Shown here: positions 24,441 through 36,006 of the stretch, piece after piece
Position numbering within the stretch: position 1 is the stretch's first letter
Layout: the number at the start of each line of letters is the position of its first letter
Source: Cryptomeria japonica
Lineage: Eukaryota > Streptophyta > Pinopsida > Cupressales > Cupressaceae
Direction: 5' to 3'
Length of the DNA: 64,000 bases
Assembly: GCF_030272615.1 (NCBI RefSeq)
Contig: NC_081414.1
Span: 520,926,185 to 520,990,184, forward strand
Translations under genes and position numbers: made by a program
Notes under the pieces: model-generated
Databases searched by the model: none
Seen by the model: only the letters and a program-made list of their open reading frames with translations
What the model was told of the DNA's origin: nothing

Positions 24441-25949
24441 CTATCAACATGAGATTCTTTTTTTTTTAAATGTTACATATTTTAAGATGATGTAAGAAAA
24501 ATAATAAATATATAGATATTTAATATTTACACTTATTTATTAATTATTCATAATTATATTTTATTATATAAATTATATTAAAATGATCTATTCTCTATTG
24601 TTTAATAATATTTATATAAAATAATATAATTATATATTATTATATTTATTTTATATACTAAAATTTCTATTATAATTATCTTTATTATTTAATATATATA
24701 ATCTAAATTATTTAAAAAAACATATCATATTTAACAACTAACTATATTGCACAAAAATATTAATTATACTCGATGCTAATTTAAAGATATATATATATTA
24801 ACCTACATACAAAACCATGCTAATATAAACCATGTGCATCAAATGTTGGGAGTGGGGAGTTAAAAAATTGTTAATTTAGTGGTCTTTCCCAAAACATCCA
24901 GTCCATATAAGCTAGGTATAATTCTATCGTGTTTGATAGAATTTTTTCAATGACTTTTTGAAGATATGTAAAATCAAGTTGAAGGTGAAACGCTACTTAA
25001 TAAAAAATAAAAAGTAATAACAGGAATCGAATCTTGAGAAGAAACATATATTAATGCCCACTTACCAATGTAAACCCGATGACAGGAAAATAAAAAGATA
25101 GTGAAACTGTGCATATAATATTAGAAAAGCGAAAACCTACGGCGAGGTGGTGTATTTGCGTATGAAACTACACGGGAAGCATATGAAACTAACGTGGGAA
25201 AATAGCTTAGTAGTTTTCCTTGCTTTCACGGTGAAAAAATCAAAAATCAAATGGACGAAAGTCAATAGGTAAGCATTTAACAAATAATTTTGTTTGTGTA
25301 ATAAAAGTCTCAATTGAGAATTCATAGCTTCAAATCAGTTATGCCTTTACTTAAATGGATCCAAACATGATTGAAGCAAAACCTTTGAATCGGGAAGATA
25401 ATTAGACTCCCTTATGAGTATGATCCTATAAACGTAGAGAGGAAGATAGAGATGGATTTAGAGGAGAAAAAAGTGGAGATGATAGGGAAAAATAAAGATA
25501 TAAAGAGGAGAGAGGGATAGATAGAGTTGGAAGATACAAAATTATAGTGATGTGGAAGAGATCATGGACTCTTTCCTTGAGAAATGGGATGGTTTGAACG
25601 AAGTAATTTTCAAAGACACAAATGTGGGATGATCCTTTATCCATGCATGGTTACAGGGATGTCTTGCCACATTCAAATAGCCATAAGATGCATTGTAGTG
25701 GATCTTTCTTGACTGACATTGGTGATTCGAAAGTGACAAGTTAGAATGGAAAGGATTGTACTCTTCTTGAATGAGAGATTATTTTTTGAGTTGGACATGT
25801 GATAGAAGTGACAACTTGGTGGTTTGCAAGGATTATCTCATTTGAAATGGCTTACAATTTGGCACCCATTATCCATTCATAGAGGAGACCAAGGAAGAAC
25901 AAGGCCGAGCCATATTTCAGTTGAGAAACAATGAGACATGGGATATGGT

Positions 25950-27578
25950 AATATGCATTGTAGGTGTAGCAATGTGGCAACAATGACACAAACACAAGGA
26001 GATGATTTTCTGAGTTGTGTTTGAGCCCATGGTTCAAGTCCTTAGCAACTTTTGGGTGATACAAATTGCAAAACACATTATCTCGCATGAGCGCTAGTGT
26101 GCTATTGATGGAGCGATCAATCTATTTCTAGAAGCCCCTAAGTCATGAATGATGTTGAATACTATAAACTTGAGGGAAGAAAAGAGTATGAAATGAATGT
26201 AGAGGCGTGACATTTATTCAGGATTGGAGTAGAGAAGAAGAACACCTTCGAGGAATTGAAGACTTTCATGGGCAATGACAAAGAGCGTCTTAATCTAGGC
26301 AAAGTAGATAAGATGATACAGATTGGTACAAGAATAGGCTTTCTCCTCCACAAGTATTTATAACTGAACATCTTTTGTAATCTATTTTTAATCAATACAG
26401 GGAGCTACCTCTTATGGCAGTGCTTATATAAAAAAAAGAAAGGTAATTTATATTATTTCAAATATTGTATATAGCAATAAATATAATTATATTATAAAAT
26501 TAAATTCAAAATTGATTATATACTATGATAAAAATATTTGAAAAAATATCATATAAAAATAATTTAAGAAAATTATCAAAATTCTATCAAATTAATCTTA
26601 TAATAATTAATTTGTATAGATATAAATTTTAAAATAATTTAATATGCCTTAATATTTAGAAAAAATATAGGCCACAATGTGGGTGGGCTTAAAGAGATAA
26701 TTATCTTAATGTGAACAGTTAAAAGACACTAGATATAATTATATTTTACTTCAAGAGCCCTTCCAAATTTCAATGTTAATATTAGAAAAATGATTGTATG
26801 TGTTTCGTTAGGCTTTAGTTTACCTTATTCAATACTAAGTAATATGCATTGTAGGTGTAGCAAAATGGCAAAAATGACACAAACACAATGTGATGATTTT
26901 TGAGTTGTGTTTGAGCCCATGATTCAAGTCCTTAGCAACTTTTGGGTGATACAAATTGCAAAACACATTATCTCGTAGGAGCGCTAGGGTGCTATTGATG
27001 GAGTGATCAATCTATTTCTAGAAGTCCCCGAGTCATGCATGATGTTGAATACTATATACTTGAGGGAAGATAAGAGTATGAAACAAATGGAGAGGCATGA
27101 CATTTGTTCAGGACTCGAGTAAAGAAGAAGAACAACTTGGAGGAATTTAAGAATTTCATGGGCAACAACAAAGATCTTCTTAATCTAGCCAAAGTAGATA
27201 GGATGATAGAGAGTGGTGCAAGAATAGGCTTTCTCCTACACAATTATTTGTAACTGAACATCTTTTGTAATCTATTTTTGATCAATACAGGGAGCTACCT
27301 CTTATGGTAGTGCTTATATAAAAAAAAGAAAGATAATTTATATTATTTCAATTTGTATACATATAAATTTAAAAATAATTTAATATGCCTTAATATTTAG
27401 AAAAAATATAGGCCCTAGTGTGGGTAGATTTAAAGAGATAATTATCTTAATGTGAATAGTTAAAAGGCACCAGATATAATTATATTTTACTTCAAGAGCC
27501 CTTCCAAATTTCAAGGTTAATATTAGAAAATTTATTGAATGTGTTTCGTTAGGCTTTAGTTTACCTTATTCAATACTA
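25950..27578 (+). repeat. large direct duplication, about 0.75-0.89 kb per copy
   Basis: 25950-26834 and 26841-27578 share long blocks. One begins AATATGCATTGTAGGTGTAG and runs to AGGGAGCTACCTCTTATGG; the second runs from TGCCTTAATATTTAGAAAA to TTACCTTATTCAATAC. The second copy lacks about 150 bp of AT-rich DNA present in the first. One frame reads FKNFMGNNKDLLNLAKVDRM, suggesting decayed coding sequence of unknown family. Confidence 0.75.
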
Positions 27579-28903
27579 TTTGTATTTATGTGGAATACTC
27601 ATGCCCTTCAATGGATTAGACAAAAAAAATAGGTATATGCACAAAATTGAACAACATTGGATGCACATTTTGACCATATTTATTAATTAATTGAAAATAA
27701 AAATAAAAATAATAATATTTAGAATAATTATAGTTTACTTCTTAAATAAATTAGATAATATTAAATTATTTAAAAATTGAACATAAATATAATCAAATTT
27801 TTAAAAATAAAATTGTCCTTCTAATTAAAATATTAAAAATAAAGTAAACCATATTAAAATTTAACGGCCATGGTAGTTCATCGGGGATGGCACTGAAACA
27901 AGGTAAATAGGCTGCATCTAGATCAATTGGTTAAGAGATTGGATATTTTAGTTTTATGTTGAACATTACAAGTGTATGAGATATAATTAATATTTTATTA
28001 ATTACTTTTAAAAACTTAAAAACTTATTATCATTTATTTATATATAATAATATGAAAATTTATATATACATATATAATATAGTAATTATATCTTGTAGGA
28101 AAGATAGAGGTAGAAGAGAGAGAGTGGAGTGCAAGGAGGGATACAATGATAGAGATAAGAGAGATAGAGAAGAAGATGGAGATGGAGATAGAGATGAACT
28201 TAAATAAATATAAAAATTGAATCATTATTCAAAAAATTATATAATATATGAAATCCCTAAACACAATACATACCATAGTGATAATTTAACCCATATTTTC
28301 GAATTTCAATTATCTCAAACTTCTAAATAACAATTAAATACTAATTTATACTTATACTATTTATATAATTAAGTTTACTATTGATATATAATAATTATTA
28401 AATCTTTATATAATTAAATTTAATATTTATTATAATTATAATTTTTCATTTTATCTTTAATTTAAATTATATTTCATAATATTTTTTTAATTTAATTTTT
28501 ATATAACTTTATTTACCAATTTCATTATATAATTGATATGAAATGGTGCTTAGTCTAGCCATCATATTCCTAAACTAATAACCTCTAGCAGATCCAAGTT
28601 TCCTTTGTATTTCAGTTTGCAAGGGACTGGTGTATTTGTTTTCAAGTCCAGGTAATGCCCGTGTATTTGCCAAACCCAATTTGTAAATAAGATATTTTGG
28701 GCCTGTGTTGTATCCTCCATAGGGAATGGTGTTTGTCATGCGCAAGGATGTGATTGGTGAGCACTAATTTGATTGTGCCCATCTATGAATAAAATCTCAC
28801 GAGCACAAAATGAAAAAGGGAAAATTAAAAAACTCCCATTTCTAGACATAAATGCATGCGATTCCATCTGTACCAATAAGTAATGTTAAGCTCTCAAAAA
28901 AGC

Positions 28904-29374
28904 TACTAGGGGAAAGGACCCAGTAGTCGTGCACCCTAACTTCACGCTTCTCAAAATCCTACTTGGAAATTTTGAATCACTCGGATTTTTTTACAGCAGC
29001 TTACTTGGCAAGTCCCCTGCTTATAACTAAGGTTTCAGGGCCACATCATCAAATATGATGCCACATCAGCATGCTCTTTGCCAAGGTGTCCAAAACAGCC
29101 CCCAAAAAAAGTGAGACCAATAGGCGTGCAAAAGAGGCCCCAATAGTTGTGCAGCCGATGTGGCATCACCTGATTGGTTACTTTTTACAATATTAGTACA
29201 TTTCTTAACAACTATTGGTACATTTCCTAACAACTGTTGGTACATTTCCTAACAAAAATTGATATTTTTTGTTTCAAACAATAGGTTTTATTTGTTCAAT
29301 TTTTGGAACAAAAGGTATCAACAACCCTCACAACAATTGGAACATGCTCAACTACTGGGTCCTTTCCCCTACTA
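28904..29374. mobile_element. MITE with perfect 19-bp TIRs and TACTA target duplication
   Basis: The left TIR GGGGAAAGGACCCAGTAGT (28909-28927) is the exact reverse complement of 29351-29369. TACTA precedes the left end (28904-28908) and follows the right end (29370-29374). The 461-bp element has no coding capacity. Similarity between the ends continues imperfectly for about 5 bp inside the perfect TIR. The flanks also share a longer imperfect direct repeat (AATGTTAAGCTCTC, near 28882 and 29386), so the true duplication or a nested structure could be larger. The superfamily was not assigned. Confidence 0.8.
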
Positions 29375-29848
29375 TCATATAAGTGAATGTTAAGCTCTCC
29401 AAAAAGATACTACCGTTTCTATATTACACATGGAACGATAAAAATGACGGTGAACGGAAAAATTAAAAGCAAAAATCCGCAAAGTAAAAAGTAACAACAA
29501 AAATCTAACAGATACGATGTTTTTGGTCCTCTTGTTGTGTACAAATTGCAGGTGGATGTGCTCTGACAAGTTAATCTCTTTCCTTTGACAGGTGGAAACA
29601 ACGAGGTGAAATGCCAGGTAAAAATAAAGTCCGCTATGAATGGTACTGTCAGGGTGAGGGAAAGTTGCACGCCTACCCGTTATGCAGGAAAAAATGGTTC
29701 ATTCGTCTCGAAAAAGGTAAAGCCAATGAGGAAAAATCGACGGACTAAATAGCTGCAATCGTCTTGCATCGGCAGTCGTGAATTTTGAACCATTGATGGA
29801 CAAAAAGGAGCTCGTCCATTTCATAGTAGGAGACGCCTTCGGCGTAAT
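29375..29848. other. gene-free DNA left of the array spacer
   Basis: Apparently single-copy sequence up to GGCGTAAT at 29848, where homology to the array spacer starts. No gene supported. Confidence 0.5.
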
Positions 29849-30374
29849 AAGTATTTTAACATTTCATTTCACTTTTTTGTTGGGGTTGTTTTAGGGTTTT
29901 ATATAAACCCGGGTTCAAATAATTTTATTTTTTTTATTTGTCGATGTCACATAGGATACATATGCATTCGTTAGATGTATTTTTCCTTTTTAATTAGGGG
30001 AAGAGCACAAGTAGTCGTCATAGCTAACTTCGTGCACTCACAGATCCTAAACAATATATCGAATTTTGATTTTTTCTTTGGTTGTCTTCGTATGCGACTT
30101 AACTTCTTAAACCTATTGATTTGGCTTCTGGGTAGTAACAATCCGATCTCTATGGGTCGTTATGCGTCGAAAGGTCAAAAAGTGGTCATTTCAAAGTGTC
30201 GATCGATACTTGACCTCTTTTGCGCCAATACCCGCACACCAAAACACCAATATCCATTTGTAAAACACATAAAAACTAATATATTTTTCACCTTTTTATA
30301 AAAAATAATTAACCTAAAAAAATTATGACATGCATATAATTAAAAAAAATGATAAATGTAAACAAGTTTAAAAT

Positions 30375-30402
30375 GGGTGGTCAAAAAACATGTTGACCAC
30401 CC
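30375..30402. repeat. perfect hairpin, 10-bp stem, present in every spacer
   Basis: GGGTGGTCAA (30375-30384) pairs with TTGACCACCC (30393-30402) across an 8-nt loop. The same sequence occurs near 33137, 35719, 38482, 49083, 51845, 57364 and 60127; the copy near 54604 has the first arm changed to AGGGTGG but keeps the stem. Function unknown. Confidence 0.8.
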
Positions 30403-30475
30403 ATAACCCCCTTCCTGCGAAGGTATGGTGGCCCCACGTGGCACAAACTCCCGTTATCTTTTTTGCCCTAAAAAC

Positions 30476-30500
30476 TTAGGGAAATAAACTGTTTCCCTAA
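30476..30500. repeat. second spacer hairpin, 9-bp stem
   Basis: TTAGGGAAA (30476-30484) is complementary to TTTCCCTAA (30492-30500). A further partial copy, TTAGGGAAATAAGTTGTTTCC, follows about 40 bp later. It is retained, with occasional changes, in the other spacers. Confidence 0.75.
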
Positions 30501-30630
30501 CATTTGCACTCGCAAGTTAGGGAAATAAGTTGTTTCCGTTGGCGGCCTCCTCCGCAACCTCGGCCTCCTCTGCAACCTTCGTCGGCGGCCTCCTCTACAA
30601 CCTCGTCCTTCTATGGCCTGCTCTGCAACC

Positions 30631-32400
30631 TCAGCTCCCAGGTAACGATAACTCATCCATATTGCCTCCCTTGCACAAAGCATGAATCACAATGCTGTAC
30701 GTAAAAACGTCAGGAGGGAAACCATTGTCCAACATCTCATCAACCACCCTGGCAGTTTTCTGCAGTTTCCCTTCTTTACACATACCATATATGAAGACGT
30801 TGTATGTTACAAGATCAGGTGTGCAGTCACTCCTAAGCATCTCGCTTAAAATCTTCTCGGCCTCCCCCCAGTCACACTTTTTAAAGTTAGCATGTATCAA
30901 GGTAGTGTAAGTTGTGATGTTGGGGGTACAACCCTCTGCCTTCGTTCGGCTTACATATTCCATAGCCTTATCTATATTACCTGATTTGCAGTATCCACTA
31001 ATTAATGTTGTGTAAGTAATAGCATTAGGATGAACTCCCTTGTCATCCATTCTATCCAAAACCCTAGATGCTTCTTCCAACTTCCCTTCCTTACAAAGGC
31101 TATTCATCAATATATTGAAGGGGACCACCCCCGGGAAACTGAATGTTTGCATCATTTCATCGAAAATATTCTGAACATTAGAAAACCTTCCATATTTGTA
31201 GGAACGGACCATGAGAGAGCAATACGAGAACACATTTGGAGAGCAACCCCTGTCTGGCATCTGGCGTACAATTTCTACAGCTTGGTCAATGTATCCCTCT
31301 TTGGCCATGCCCCATATCAGCAAAGTGTAGGTAACAACGTTGGCAAATGAACCCGTGGTCAAAAACTCAATGCATATTTCCAAAGCTCTCTTGGGATCTC
31401 CTGCCTTGCAAAAGCCATGAACCAAAGTATTCAAAGTTCTAACAGTGGGATTAATTTTCTTACTTGTCATCTCGACGAGTAACTCAACTGCTTCTTCGGT
31501 ATTTCCTTTGTCACAAAATCCTCTTATTGGAGTATTGTAAGTATATGTATCGGGCAGGTAACGATGTTTAGGCATTTGCCTCAAGAGCTCAACAGCATCC
31601 TCTACCCTGTGAGCCTTGCAAAGTGCATTCATGGCAATATTGAAAGTCGTAACAGAGGCAGGAACGTTGGCACAGACCAATTTATTAAAGAACGAAATAG
31701 CTATTTCAAAACTATTGTTTTGCACCAGTGCATTCAGAAGAGCATTAAACGTATCAACATTGGGCTCACAAAAATCATGCATCCGATCATAAACCTTGAA
31801 AGCTGCTTCCATCATTGATGCCTCGCTAAAGCTCCTGATTAAGCTATTGAACACACTCGGCTCTTTGCATCGGAAATCCTTTGCCGTCATCTCATTGAGC
31901 ATGTTTTCTGCTTCTTCATACCTCTTTACAGAAAGTAGTTTCTGAATCATGACTCTGTAGGTATAAAGATCATGTTTGTAAGGTCCATGTCCCTCGGCCC
32001 ACTTGAATATTTCTAGAGCTTTGTGGGTGTCCTCCCGCTCTAATATTTGAACCATTTCCTTTGTAGATAAAATTGGGCTTTTCTCTATCTTTCCTACTTG
32101 CCAATTGACTTGTGACTTGTGGGTGCTGCTGTGATTTGGTCTCGCTGCTTGGTTGCGTTTAAAGGATGTTGCTTTCTTCAGAATTGAGGCCAAATGCAGA
32201 GCTGGGTTTTGCGACTTTGCTTTTGGGTTTTGCGGCTTTGCTCTTGCGTTGAAGTTACAAACTGACGGAAATATTTTCCAAGTCGCAGCCATTGCTACCA
32301 TTTGCAGTCGCAAGATACCACAGGATGAAGGAATCACCATAGAGCAACATTCTTGGACACAAAAATTATCCCTTCCCACAACCACCACTAGAAGTATCAT
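30631..32400 (-). CDS. truncated P-class PPR gene, open copy (array copy 2)
   Basis: A 589-codon intronless frame, almost identical to copy 1 through the middle of PPR motif 13. After HALCKGG the paralogous sequence ends and the frame runs into antisense spacer, adding NMDELSLPGS and a TGA stop (30631-30633). Motifs 1-12 are intact; the end of 13, all of 14 and the partial 15 are missing. It has no internal stop or frameshift, the only truncated copy of which this is true, so it could encode a shorter RNA-binding protein with altered 3' specificity. Whether it is expressed cannot be told. It shares NTPIRG with copies 3-7 and 9 against NTLIRG in copy 1, so the truncated copies share an ancestor. 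It could also be a young pseudogene that has not yet decayed. Confidence 0.85.
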   Translation of the reverse strand: MILLVVVVGRDNFCVQECCSMVIPSSCGILRLQMVAMAATWKIFPSVCNFNARAKPQNPKAKSQNPALHLASILKKATSFKRNQAARPNHSSTHKSQVNWQVGKIEKSPILSTKEMVQILEREDTHKALEIFKWAEGHGPYKHDLYTYRVMIQKLLSVKRYEEAENMLNEMTAKDFRCKEPSVFNSLIRSFSEASMMEAAFKVYDRMHDFCEPNVDTFNALLNALVQNNSFEIAISFFNKLVCANVPASVTTFNIAMNALCKAHRVEDAVELLRQMPKHRYLPDTYTYNTPIRGFCDKGNTEEAVELLVEMTSKKINPTVRTLNTLVHGFCKAGDPKRALEICIEFLTTGSFANVVTYTLLIWGMAKEGYIDQAVEIVRQMPDRGCSPNVFSYCSLMVRSYKYGRFSNVQNIFDEMMQTFSFPGVVPFNILMNSLCKEGKLEEASRVLDRMDDKGVHPNAITYTTLISGYCKSGNIDKAMEYVSRTKAEGCTPNITTYTTLIHANFKKCDWGEAEKILSEMLRSDCTPDLVTYNVFIYGMCKEGKLQKTARVVDEMLDNGFPPDVFTYSIVIHALCKGGNMDELSLPGS

Positions 32401-33390
32401 GTTTTAAACCCATATCAATACGATATCTTCTCTGTTAGGAGCTTCTCGATCCATTTGACAGAGAGTTCTACTCAGAAATATAGTTCTCTGAAGACACGAG
32501 GCTCTAGCAGTTCACGAAAAGATATTGTATGAATTTTGTTAGACTGGTGTATTCTATGATCCCTAATATTGAAAACTGTGTAGCCATGCTTAGCGTAGAA
32601 GTCTATATATAAGTATTTTAACATTTCATTTCACTTTTTTGTTGGGGTTGTTTTAGGGTTTTATATAAACCCGGGTTCAAATAATTTTTTTTTTTAATTT
32701 GTCGATGTCACATAGGATACATATGCATTCGTTAGATGTATTTTTCCTTTTTAATTAGGGGAAGAGCACAAGTAGTCGTCATAGCTAACTTCGTGCACTC
32801 ACAGATCCTAAACGATATATCGAATTTTGATTTTTTTTTTTGGTTGTCTTCGTATGCAACTTAACTTCTTAAACCTATTGATCTGGCTTCTGGGTAGTAA
32901 CAATCGGATCTCTATGGGTCATTATGCGTCGAAAGGTTAAAAAGTGGTCATTTCAAAGTGTCGATCGATACTTGACCTCTTTTGCGCCAATACCCGCACA
33001 CCAAAACACCAATATCCATTTGTAAAACACCTAAAAAGTAATATATTTTTCACCTTTTTATAAAAATTAATTAACCTAAAAAAATTATGACATGCATATA
33101 ATTAAAAAAAATGATAAATGTAAACAAGTTTAAAATGGGTGGTCAAAAAACATGTTGACCACCCATAACCCCCTTCCCGCGAAGGTATGGTGGCCCCACG
33201 TGGCACAAACTCCCTCTATCTTTTTTGCCCTAAAAACTTAAGGAAATAAACTGTTTCCCTAACATTTGCACTCGCAAGTTAGGGAAATAAGCTGTTTCCG
33301 TCGGCGGCCTCCTCTGCAACCTCGGCCTCCTCCGCAACCTTCATCGGCCTGCTCTGCAACCTCAGCTCCCAGGTAATGATAACTCGTCCA
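32401..33390 (-). repeat. array spacer, upstream of copy 2
   Basis: Contains the 5' flank of copy 2 and the 3' flank of copy 3. It is about 34 bp shorter than the others because one GC-rich GGCCTCC-type repeat is missing near 33340. It includes the conserved hairpins. Confidence 0.85.
32602..32614 (-). promoter_or_regulatory. candidate TATA box of PPR copy 2
   Basis: The minus strand reads ACTTATATATAGA about 200 bp upstream of the ATG. The same element is present upstream of copies 3, 4 and 6-9; upstream of copy 5 it is changed to CTTATCTATAG. Confidence 0.4.
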
Positions 33391-34982
33391 TATTAACTCC
33401 ATTGCACAAAGCATGAATCACAGTGTTGTACGTAAAAACGTCAGGAGGGAAACCATTGTCCAACATCTCATCAACCACCCTGGCAGTTTTCTGCAGTTTC
33501 CCTTCTTTACACATACCATATATGAACACGTTGTATGTTACAAGATCAGGTGTGCAGTCACTCCTAAGCATCTCGCTTAAAATATTCTCGGCCTCCCCCC
33601 AGTCACACTTTTTAAGTTAGCATGTATCAAGGTAGTGTAAGTTGTGATGTTGGGGGTACAACCCTCTGCCTTCATTCGGCTTACATATTCCATAGCCTTA
33701 TCTATATTACCCGATTTCCAGTATCCAACAATTAATGTTGTATAAGTAATAGCATTAGGAGGAATTCCCTTGTCATCCATTCTATCCAAAACCCTAGATG
33801 CTTCTTCCAACTTCCCTTCCTTACAAAGGCTATTCATCAATATATTGAAGGGGACCACCCCCGGGAAACTGAATGTTTGCATCATTTCATCGAAAATATT
33901 CTGAACATCAAGGCAACAACGTTGGCAAGTGAACCCGTGGTCAAAAACTCATTGCATATTTCCAAAGCTCTCTTGGGATCTCCTGCCTTAAAAAAGCCAT
34001 GAACCAAAGTATTCAAAGTTCTAACAGTGGGATTAATTTTCTTACTTGTCATCTCGACGAGTAACTCAACTGCTTCTTCGGTATTTCTTTTGTCACAAAA
34101 TCCTCTTATTGGCGTATTGTAAGTATATGTATCGGGCAGGTAACGATGTTCAGGCATTTGCCTCAAGAGCTCAACAGCATCCTCTACCCTGTGAGCCTTG
34201 CAAAGTGCATTCATGGCAGTATTGAAAGTCGTAACAGAGACAGGAACTTTGGCACAGACCAATTTATTAAAGAACGAAATAGTTGTTTCAAAACTATTGT
34301 TTTGCACCAGTGCATTCATAAGAGCATTAAACGTATCAACATTGGGCTCACAAAAATCATGCATCCGATCATAAACCTTGAAAGCTGCTTCCATCATTGA
34401 TGCCTCGCTAAAGCTCCTGATTAAGCTATTGAACACTCTCGGCTCTTTGCATCGGAAATCCTTTGCCGTCATCTCATTGAGCATGTTTTCTGCTTCTTCA
34501 TACCTCTTTACAGAAAGCAATTTCTAAATCATGACTCTGTAGGTATAAAGATCATGTTTGTAAGGTCCATGTCCCTGGGCCCACTTGAATATTTCTAGAG
34601 CTTTGTGGGTGTCCTCCCGCTCTAATATTTGAACCATTTCCTTTGTAGACAAAACTAAGCTTTTCTCTATCTTTCCTACTTGCCAATTGACTTGTGACTT
34701 GTGGGTGCTCCTGTGATTTGGTCTCGCTGCTTGGCTTCGTTTAAAGGATGCTGCTTTCTCCAGAATTGAGGCCAAATGCAGAGCTGGGTTTTGTGACTTT
34801 GCTTTTGGGTTTTGCGGCTTTGCTCTTGCGTTGAAGTTACAAACTAACGGAAATATTTTCCAAGTCGCAGTCGTTGCTACCATTTGCAGTCGCAAGATAC
34901 CACAGGATGAAGGAATCACCATAGAGCAACATTCTTGGACACAAAAATTATCCCTTCCCACAACCACCACTAGAAGTATCAT
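33362..34982 (-). pseudogene. truncated PPR gene, array copy 3, inactivated
   Basis: Same gene structure as copy 2 but 149 bp shorter. Codon Q153 is TAG (34524-34526). A deletion of about 148 bp near 33909 removes the region spanning motifs 7-8 and shifts the frame. A 1-bp deletion in the TTTTTAAGTTAGC stretch near 33615 shifts it again. The junction to spacer is also mutated (TTAACTCCATT for TTGCCTCCCTT), changing CKGG to CNGV. The start codon is intact. It shares Q153*, TTATW and ILEKAAS with copy 9. Confidence 0.92.
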
Positions 34983-36006
34983 GTTTTAAACCCATATCAA
35001 TACGATATCTTCTCTGTTAGGAGCTTCTCGATCCATTTGACAGAGAGTTCTACTCAGAAATATAGTTCTCTGAAGACACGAGGCTCTAGCAGTTCACGAA
35101 AAGATATTGTATGAATTATATTAGACTGGTGTATTCTATGATCCCTAATATTGAAAACTGTGTATCCATGCTTAGCGTAGAAGTCTATATATAAGTATTT
35201 TAACATTTCATTTCACTTTTTTGTCGGGGTTGTTTTAGGGTTTTATATAAACCCGGGTTCAAATAATTTTATTTTTTTTATTTGTCGATGTCACATAGGA
35301 TACATATGCATTCGTTAGATGTATTTTTCCTTTTTAATTAGGGGAAGAGCACAAGTAGTCGTCATAGCTAACTTCGTGCACTCACAGATCCTAAACAATA
35401 TATCGAATTTTGATTTTTTTTTTTGGTTGTCTTCGTATGCGACTTAACTTCTTAAAACTATTGATCTGGCTTCTGGGTAGTAACAATCTGATCTCTATGG
35501 GTCGTTATGCGTCGAAAGGTCAAAAAGTGGTCATTTCAAAGTGTCGATCGATACTTGACCTCTTTTGCGCCAATACCCGCACACCAAAACGCCAATATCC
35601 ATTTGTAAAATACCTAAAAACTAATATATTTTTCACCTTTTTATAAAAAATAATTAACCTAAAAAAATTATGACATGCATATAATTAAAAAAAATGATAA
35701 ATGTAAACAAGTTTAAAATGGGTGGTCAAAAAACATGTTGACCACCCATAACCCCCTTCCCGCGAAGGTATGGTGGCCCCACGTGGCACAAACTCCCGCT
35801 ATCTTTTTTGCCCTAAAAACTTAGGGAAATAAACTATTTCCCTAACATTTGCACTCGCAAGTTAGGGAAATAAGTTGTTTCCGTTGGCGGCCTCCTCCGC
35901 AACCTCGGCCTCCTCTGCAACCTTCGTCGACGGCCTCCTCTGCAACCTCTTCCTTCTACAGCCTGCTCTGCAACCTCAGATGCCAGGTAACGATAACTCG
36001 TCCATA
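34983..36006 (-). repeat. array spacer, upstream of copy 3
   Basis: Full-length spacer. It shares private variants (ATTATATTAGAC, TTTTGTCGGGG, TTAAAACTATTG, ACAATCTGATC) with the spacer upstream of copy 9. Confidence 0.85.

Larger units (their letters stand above)
29849..30661 (-). repeat. array spacer downstream of PPR copy 2 (belongs to copy 1 side)
   Basis: This is the spacer without the first 190 bp of gene-proximal sequence, which remains next to copy 1 at 19451-19640. It contains a T-rich segment, a 108-codon open frame at 29975-30301 that breaks in several other copies because of T-run length changes, two perfect hairpins, and a GC-rich tract (30537-30640) of about 30-bp repeats containing GGCCTCCTCTGCAACC. 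The frame is probably not a gene. Confidence 0.85.

Noticed and set aside
27905-27950. TAGATCAATTGGTTAAGAG, similar to a tRNA A box
   Set aside because: No B box follows and the flanks are AT-rich without SINE ends.
29975-30301. A 108-codon frame in the array spacer that recurs near 54205 and in part elsewhere
   Set aside because: It recurs because the spacer is repeated; T-run length changes break it in several copies and no domain is visible.
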